DNA of 32,196 bases from Rhodobacterales bacterium CG15_BIG_FIL_POST_REV_8_21_14_020_59_13 (lineage in GTDB: Bacteria; Pseudomonadota; Alphaproteobacteria; Caulobacterales; Maricaulaceae): assembly GCA_002783385.1 (NCBI GenBank), contig PFFX01000155.1:1-32196 (forward strand). Direction: 5' to 3'. The notes beneath the pieces were generated by a model. The model had not been told where the DNA came from. It did not search any database and saw only the letters and a list, made by a program, of their open reading frames with translations. This document shows, piece by piece, positions 27,308 through 32,196 of this stretch. A program made the translations under genes and the position numbers. Each line of letters opens with the position of its first letter. Position 1 is the stretch's first letter.

Positions 27308-29059
27308 TCAGATTGCTGGGCCGCGCGAGCGGGCAAAGCTCCAGTCGACGCCGCCGCGCTGGTTGATCCTGCCGGTCACGGCCTGCCCCAGATGGCGGTC
27401 CATATCCTGCCGCCAGGGGACGAGCTGGAAGCCCATGCCATTGTCGATCATGGCGAAGCGGCCTGACGCGAGCGTCACCCGCTCGCGGTAGATACCAGCT
27501 ACATGGTCGCCGGCATTGACGGACTGAGCGATACCACCGTGGCGTGCCGCTAGGGCCTCGCCTGCGTCAGCCAGTTCGCGGTCTCGGAGCGTATTGAGCA
27601 AACCGCGCGCAAAGACGACGCGCTGCCCCTGACGTTTGGCGAGGCCTTCATCGATCAAGCCCTCCGACCGTTGCTCCAGTGCGTCGCGAACTTCCGATCC
27701 GAATCCGCTCGGCAGCGTTTCGGGACGCGGCGACACCAGCTGCCGGTCGAGCCATGTCGCGCCGCGTGCATGGATTTGCGTGTCGATAGAAAGGTCGGAC
27801 CGGACCAGCAGGCTTGTCTGTTGCTGCCCTTTGCGATCGGTCCAGCTGCTGGCCTCGACGATGGCGCCCGGCGAAGCGTCAGTTGTCCGCTCGATGTCGG
27901 GAAAACGCAGATGATGTGTGCGGCCATCCACTCCATCGACGATCGCATAGGCCTCGCCGGTCAGTTCATCATGCAACCCGCGTTCGACGAGCCTGCCGAT
28001 GACACGCTCGCCACCGGTTCTTCCATGCAAGGCGATGCGCTCGGGATCGATGGTCAGACCGTGGCCGGTTATGGCGCGGTGCATGGTCTTGATGATGTCG
28101 CCGCGATCACCCAGTTCGCGCAAAGTCGGCTCGACATCCGCAGCTAGCGTCCAACTGGCCGGACCGACACGCTCTGCCAAGCCCATGCGTTCGAGTGTCT
28201 GCGCACGGCCAAGCAGCAGACTGCGATCCTTGCGCGTCCCTGCTGCCTCGGGGCGGAGATCGACCACCCCAAGATCATCGCGCTGCCGGACCAATCGGCG
28301 GTCGAGCGAGGTCCAGCGTTCTGCATCAACCTCACACCTAAGGGAGTTCTGAATATCGCGCTCACTGCGCGGGCCAAGCTCCATGGTCACGCGCTCTTCA
28401 GCCCGGGCGCGGAGGCCCTCGCTGATATAGGCGCGGTCGATTACGAGGCCCTTGCCATCACTCGCAACGCCCCGGACCAGCACATGGATATGCGGATTGT
28501 CGGTGTTCCAGTGATCGACCGCGACCCAGTCGAGCCCACTGCCAGGGTCAATATCCAAATCGTTCGCCATGTCCTCCATCATCTCGCGGGTGAAAGCCCG
28601 CAGGTCCGCCATCTCGCTGGCATCCTCAGGCGACACGATGAAGCGGAAGTGGTGCCGGTCTTCCTCGCAGCGCTCGGCGAAGGCTTCGCCATCGGCCTGA
28701 TCCGACCCGGCATCGAACATCTGGCCGTAAGATCCATCACGGGTGACGCCGTCACGTTCGAGATAGGCGATATGGCGCGCGAGCGGTGCGGAACGAAACG
28801 CTGTGCCTCTATGGCGGACAACGCGCGCTTTGATGACGACGCGCCGCTGGAAAGCACTGCGGCGACGCTGGAGCGCTGCGCGCTTGCCGCGCCCCAAATG
28901 CCCGGTGCCGCGTCCTGATCTTCCGCGACCGAGCGGCGTATAACCTGCCCGGCGCGAAACCTGGAGCACGCGGCCGACCAGCGTGTTGGCCTTGCGGTAG
29001 GAGCTGGCGCCGCTGTCGCGCGAGCGGCCCGGGCGCACGTCGAATTCATCATCAGCCAT
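27308..29059 (-). CDS. Relaxase / mobilisation nuclease with DUF3363
   Basis: 'RHIAYLERDGVTRDG', 'FRFIVSPEDASEMADLRAFTREMMEDMANDLD...LDWVAVDHWNTDNPHIHVLVRG' (His-rich relaxase motif HxxxDNPHxHV). Start at MADDEFDVRPGRSRD. Confidence 0.93.
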   Translation of the reverse strand: MADDEFDVRPGRSRDSGASSYRKANTLVGRVLQVSRRAGYTPLGRGRSGRGTGHLGRGKRAALQRRRSAFQRRVVIKARVVRHRGTAFRSAPLARHIAYLERDGVTRDGSYGQMFDAGSDQADGEAFAERCEEDRHHFRFIVSPEDASEMADLRAFTREMMEDMANDLDIDPGSGLDWVAVDHWNTDNPHIHVLVRGVASDGKGLVIDRAYISEGLRARAEERVTMELGPRSERDIQNSLRCEVDAERWTSLDRRLVRQRDDLGVVDLRPEAAGTRKDRSLLLGRAQTLERMGLAERVGPASWTLAADVEPTLRELGDRGDIIKTMHRAITGHGLTIDPERIALHGRTGGERVIGRLVERGLHDELTGEAYAIVDGVDGRTHHLRFPDIERTTDASPGAIVEASSWTDRKGQQQTSLLVRSDLSIDTQIHARGATWLDRQLVSPRPETLPSGFGSEVRDALEQRSEGLIDEGLAKRQGQRVVFARGLLNTLRDRELADAGEALAARHGGIAQSVNAGDHVAGIYRERVTLASGRFAMIDNGMGFQLVPWRQDMDRHLGQAVTGRINQRGGVDWSFARSRGPAI

Positions 29060-29299
29060 GTGCAATGAAACCGGGCGACGGCGCATTGGCCGTTGAAATT
29101 GTGAGAGAATTCGCCAGAAGCGACGGCAGGGCATATGCCAAGACGGCGCATATTGCCCAATAGAACCAACCACCTGCACCCCGGCCGACGGCGGTGCTTT
29201 TATCTCGCCATCCTCCTTTCCCCTTTCTGACGCTTCCCACCATCCTTCGCCCAGCTTCGCCATCGGACGAAGCCGGGCGCGAGAGCATGATTGCGGGCA

Positions 29300-29980
29300 T
29301 CACTGATCGCTGACTGTGGAGACAGGTGCAAACAGGTCATGCGCGGGCACCGCCGGTCGTGCGAATGGGTTGGCTGGAACGTCGGGATCGACGGCCTCGT
29401 TCGCGGGCGGTGCCGCGTCTGTCGGGCGCGGCGGGACGGCAGATGGAGCACTCGCAGGCTGCCTGGCCGCTGCGACGAAAATGCGTTCCGCCTGCAGCAT
29501 CGGGGCGATCTTGGCGACATAGCGACGCGTTTCGAGAGGGAGCGAACGCCGTCCGCCAAGCCACGCCTCATACCGTCCCGGCCCCGCATTGTAGGCTGCA
29601 AGGAAGCCAGCTGCGCCATAGCGATCATACATTTCCCGCAGGTAAGATGTTCCTGCCATGATGTTGTCACGCGGATCGAAGGGATCGCTGCCGAGCGCAA
29701 ACCGGTCGCGCTGGCGCGCCCAGGTTCCGGGCATCAGTTGCATCAGACCCATGGCCCCGGCGGACGACACGGCGCGCGTCCGACCCGCGCTTTCGATGCG
29801 GATTACGGCGTAGATCCAGTGCTCAGGAATACCGAAGCGCTTTGCCGCTTCGCGCACGTGGACGTCGATATCAATGCGCTGTGCTTGCGAAGCGGTTGAA
29901 CCGGCCTGCGCTTGAAGGGGAGCCGGGTAGGCCCAGGCCAGTGCAGCCCAGCCCGCAAAGACCAGTGGATGGTCGCGCAT
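29300..29980 (-). CDS. Lytic transglycosylase (VirB1-like)
   Basis: SLT motifs 'IRIESAGRTRAVSSAGAMGLMQLMPGTW', 'NIMAGTSYLREMYDRYG', 'AAYNAGPGRYEAW'; N-terminal signal-like sequence. Confidence 0.92.
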   Translation of the reverse strand: MRDHPLVFAGWAALAWAYPAPLQAQAGSTASQAQRIDIDVHVREAAKRFGIPEHWIYAVIRIESAGRTRAVSSAGAMGLMQLMPGTWARQRDRFALGSDPFDPRDNIMAGTSYLREMYDRYGAAGFLAAYNAGPGRYEAWLGGRRSLPLETRRYVAKIAPMLQAERIFVAAARQPASAPSAVPPRPTDAAPPANEAVDPDVPANPFARPAVPAHDLFAPVSTVSDQ

Positions 29981-29983
29981 CGC

Positions 29984-30316
29984 TCAGTCCTTCGCTTCGC
30001 GGCGCGAGGGGCGTGACCACATCAGCACATGGGTGCGGGGGTCCGACTGGAACAGATTCGCGCGCAGCGGCTGCACGAGCGCCGGATCGTCGATCAAAAC
30101 CGCGACATAGGCACCCGCCTTGTCGCCGACGCGCTTCCAGCCTGCACCGACCTCGAAGGCGGTATCGCCCTCGCCAGCCATGATCCGGTAGTCCGGTGCG
30201 TTCTCGGCTTCGCCGGACTCTGCAGGGACAATGGTCAAGGCGCTGTCGATCGTCAGCGTTTGCAGGCGTCCTTCGAAGCCATCGGGGCGCGCGGTGAATG
30301 TGCCGATACAGGTCAT
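29984..30316 (-). CDS. DUF736 family protein
   Basis: 'IGTFTARPDGFEGRLQTLTIDSALTIVP...PDYRIMAG...EVGAGWKRVGDKAGAYVAVLIDDP'. Confidence 0.88.
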   Translation of the reverse strand: MTCIGTFTARPDGFEGRLQTLTIDSALTIVPAESGEAENAPDYRIMAGEGDTAFEVGAGWKRVGDKAGAYVAVLIDDPALVQPLRANLFQSDPRTHVLMWSRPSRREAKD

Positions 30317-30906
30317 GGTGTAGTCTCCTTGTTGTCGTCGGGGTTGGTGTTGGGAGTCGGGGTCATGTGCGGGCGGGCGAACCAGACATGCTCGCCGCCG
30401 CCCGCTTCGTCGGTCCAGACAGGGTTTGCGCGTCCGATCACATGGGCGCGCGCAATCGGCCCGAAATAGCGCCCGTCGAAGCTGCCGGGCGCGCTCCTGT
30501 TCATCACGAAGATTTCATCAGCGCCGATGGTGCGGCAGCCCTGCCAGTCGGGTAGTGGGCGCGCCTGGCTGTCGAGCGCACGCGCCTCGCCTGCCGGCTT
30601 GCCATTGATCGTGATGGTGAGGCCACGGCGGCAAACGGTGTCGCCGCGCAATGCCGCGACCTCCTTCAGCAGCGGCACGCCGGTGGGTAGATAGCCGCGC
30701 TCAGCGAGATAGATGCGCAGCCGGGGCGGCGGATCGATGGCCACCCGCTCGCCGACATGGAGGCTGGCTGTCCCGCGAATATGATAGAGGCCGGTCGGCA
30801 CGCTGGCGGTCGCATTCCAGAGGAGAATGCGCGACATGGGCAGAGCAGCACTGAGCAGCGCCGCCGCCGCGACTGTGCCTGCCAGAAGGAGCGTTCGCCG
30901 CTTCAT
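30313..30906 (-). CDS. S26-family signal peptidase (TraF-like)
   Basis: N-terminal TM, 'NATASVPTGLYHI' Ser site, 'EVAALRGDTVCRRG', 'FVMNRSAPGSFDGRYFGPIARAHVIG'. Start at MKRRTLLLAG. Confidence 0.9.
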   Translation of the reverse strand: MKRRTLLLAGTVAAAALLSAALPMSRILLWNATASVPTGLYHIRGTASLHVGERVAIDPPPRLRIYLAERGYLPTGVPLLKEVAALRGDTVCRRGLTITINGKPAGEARALDSQARPLPDWQGCRTIGADEIFVMNRSAPGSFDGRYFGPIARAHVIGRANPVWTDEAGGGEHVWFARPHMTPTPNTNPDDNKETTP

Positions 30907-31589
30907 GATTTCAGTTTCCGGCGGCGCAGCCATGCATGGTGGCGGTCCTTTCCATAGATGCGCGGCAGCATTCCCGCTGCCAGCCTGTTGTGCATATGCC
31001 GCCAGTGATCGGGCGCGATTTCGCACGGATCGTGGCCCGCCTGTTCGATGGCGTCGATCAGTTCAAAGGTCTGGCGAACCTTCGGCCAGCCTCGAACCGA
31101 CAGGAGGATTTCGCCGCCAGGGTCGACCTGCGGCACTGTCGTGAAGGCTTCACCGCTGGCCACCGCGCGCACGATGTCGAGCGATGAACGGACGGTGCCG
31201 TAATCATTGGAGGCCCAGCGAACCAAAGCGAACACCTGACCCGGCGCATAGCTCTCGATGCGGGTGCGGCGATCCAGGATCCGTTCGGCAACCGGCTTGC
31301 CGAAGCGCAGCCAGTCTTCGCGTATGCCTTGCTGCCACACCAGCTTGACATGGGTGAGCGGCGGATCGCCGTGCTCAGCACAGGCAGAGCCTAAAACCGG
31401 AGGCAGCGCGCCCGCTGTGCACAGGCGCTGCGCCGTTAGCAGGAATCTGGAAGATTCCTTGTTAGGATAGTTAAGGGGCGCAGCAGCCCAGTATTTCTGC
31501 GGGTTTGGGCTCGATTCCGGTTCCCGATAGTCCGAACTTTCGGTTCCTGATCGACCGAGCGCGTGGGTTCCTGATAGTCCGAACATCAC
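30903..31589 (-). CDS. DUF2840 family protein; 5' end uncertain
   Basis: Conserved part begins at 'LTHVKLVWQQGIREDWLRFGKPVAERILDRRTRIESYAPGQVFALVRWASNDYGT'; ORF-track extension upstream of about 31358 runs through iteron-like repeats and is probably not coding. Confidence 0.75.
   Translation of the reverse strand: MMFGLSGTHALGRSGTESSDYREPESSPNPQKYWAAAPLNYPNKESSRFLLTAQRLCTAGALPPVLGSACAEHGDPPLTHVKLVWQQGIREDWLRFGKPVAERILDRRTRIESYAPGQVFALVRWASNDYGTVRSSLDIVRAVASGEAFTTVPQVDPGGEILLSVRGWPKVRQTFELIDAIEQAGHDPCEIAPDHWRHMHNRLAAGMLPRIYGKDRHHAWLRRRKLKS
31441..31459. repeat. Inverted repeat AGGAATCT-GGA-AGATTCCT
   Basis: Perfect 8-bp arms with 3-nt spacer between the iteron-like repeats and the conserved DUF2840 region. 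Confidence 0.8.
31519..31584. repeat. Three iteron-like direct repeats (19 bp, 23-24 bp period)
   Basis: 31519 GGTTCCCGATAGTCCGAAC; 31542 GGTTCCTGATCGACCGAGC; 31566 GGTTCCTGATAGTCCGAAC; adjacent to the 3' end of repA. Confidence 0.8.
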
Positions 31590-32196
31590 ACCGACTTGTC
31601 CACAGGGGTCATGCCGATCCGTCGCATGGCGGTTTCAAAGGGATCGGCGGGCAGTGCAACGAAGTTGAGGCGCTCGCGGCCCAGCGCATATTCGAGGGTC
31701 AGTGTGTAGCCCGGCAATGGCTGGCGGCGGACAATGTCGCGCATCTCGAATGCAAATCGCTTAAGGGGCGACAGCGCACCTGATTTCAGATGCAAATGGG
31801 CGATATCGAAACTCCACCCGCCCTTTTGTCTGCCGCCATGCTTGCGCACGATGCGGTAGAGCCAACGTTCAAGCCCGCCGGTCAGCTGGAAATAGGCCGG
31901 GTCGATAGTAAGCACGAGCGCCCGGTCAAGCACGCCTTCATAGAACCAGTCGGGCACAATCATCTCAATGCCGAGCGCGCGGCCATTGGCATCGAGGCGC
32001 TCGCGCCATTCGTTGATCCAGGAGAAACGGTGACGGCGGCGTGCACCAAGTTGTCGGATCGAGGTGGCAACGGTGGTTGATTGCAGCCGGTCGAGCGCCG
32101 CCTTCAACCGGTCATAGCCCGCCTTGCCGGTCCCGCGCCGGGTGAAGGCAAGGATTTCATGCGGCGTGGCAGCAATGAGCCGCGAGGTTGGTCTGC
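31586..32196 (-). CDS. repA: Plasmid-type replication initiator protein A (RepA), 5' end truncated by the window
   Basis: 'RHRFSWINEWRERLDANGRALGIEMIVPDWFYEGVLDRALVLTIDPAYFQLTGGLERWLYRIVRKHGG'; reading frame stays open past the ORF-track start to the window edge ('RLIAATPHEILAFTRRGTGKAGYDRLKAALDRL'). Confidence 0.88.
   Translation of the reverse strand, partial: RPTSRLIAATPHEILAFTRRGTGKAGYDRLKAALDRLQSTTVATSIRQLGARRRHRFSWINEWRERLDANGRALGIEMIVPDWFYEGVLDRALVLTIDPAYFQLTGGLERWLYRIVRKHGGRQKGGWSFDIAHLHLKSGALSPLKRFAFEMRDIVRRQPLPGYTLTLEYALGRERLNFVALPADPFETAMRRIGMTPVDKSV

Noticed and set aside
1-32196. CRISPR array, IS element or transposase
   Set aside because: No regularly spaced repeat array, no transposase-like ORF and no IS-type terminal repeats seen by eye.

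Overview
The window is GC-rich alphaproteobacterial-type DNA (sphingomonad-like by gene style; inference). It looks like most of an integrative/conjugative element with a trb-type (IncP-like) T4SS. A tRNA-Gly(GCC) lies at the left edge (78-152), followed by a LysR regulator (+). A minus-strand conjugation block follows: DUF2274, trbI, trbG, trbF, trbL, trbK-like, trbJ, trbE, trbD, trbC, trbB. On the right is a second minus-strand conjugation/maintenance block: RHH (CopG-like), traG/virD4, RES toxin and Xre-type antitoxin, DUF3363 relaxase, lytic transglycosylase, DUF736, S26 peptidase, DUF2840, and a 5'-truncated repA. Between copG and trbB, genes that I would expect to be adjacent, sits about 12.8 kb of defence cargo. 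The cargo holds (a) a plus-strand, translationally coupled three-gene operon: an MmeI-like type IIG restriction-methyltransferase, an McrB-like GTPase with an EVE/PUA-like domain inserted in its AAA+ core, and McrC; and (b) a minus-strand ietA-ietS-like ATPase/subtilisin pair followed by a small DUF3223-like gene that may be an undescribed third component. Non-coding signals of note are iteron-like repeats next to repA, a strong promoter with an embedded palindrome in front of the RES/Xre pair, repeats over the ietA promoter, and a perfect 14-bp palindrome near the cargo boundary. Family assignments come from motif recognition by eye; no database search was run.
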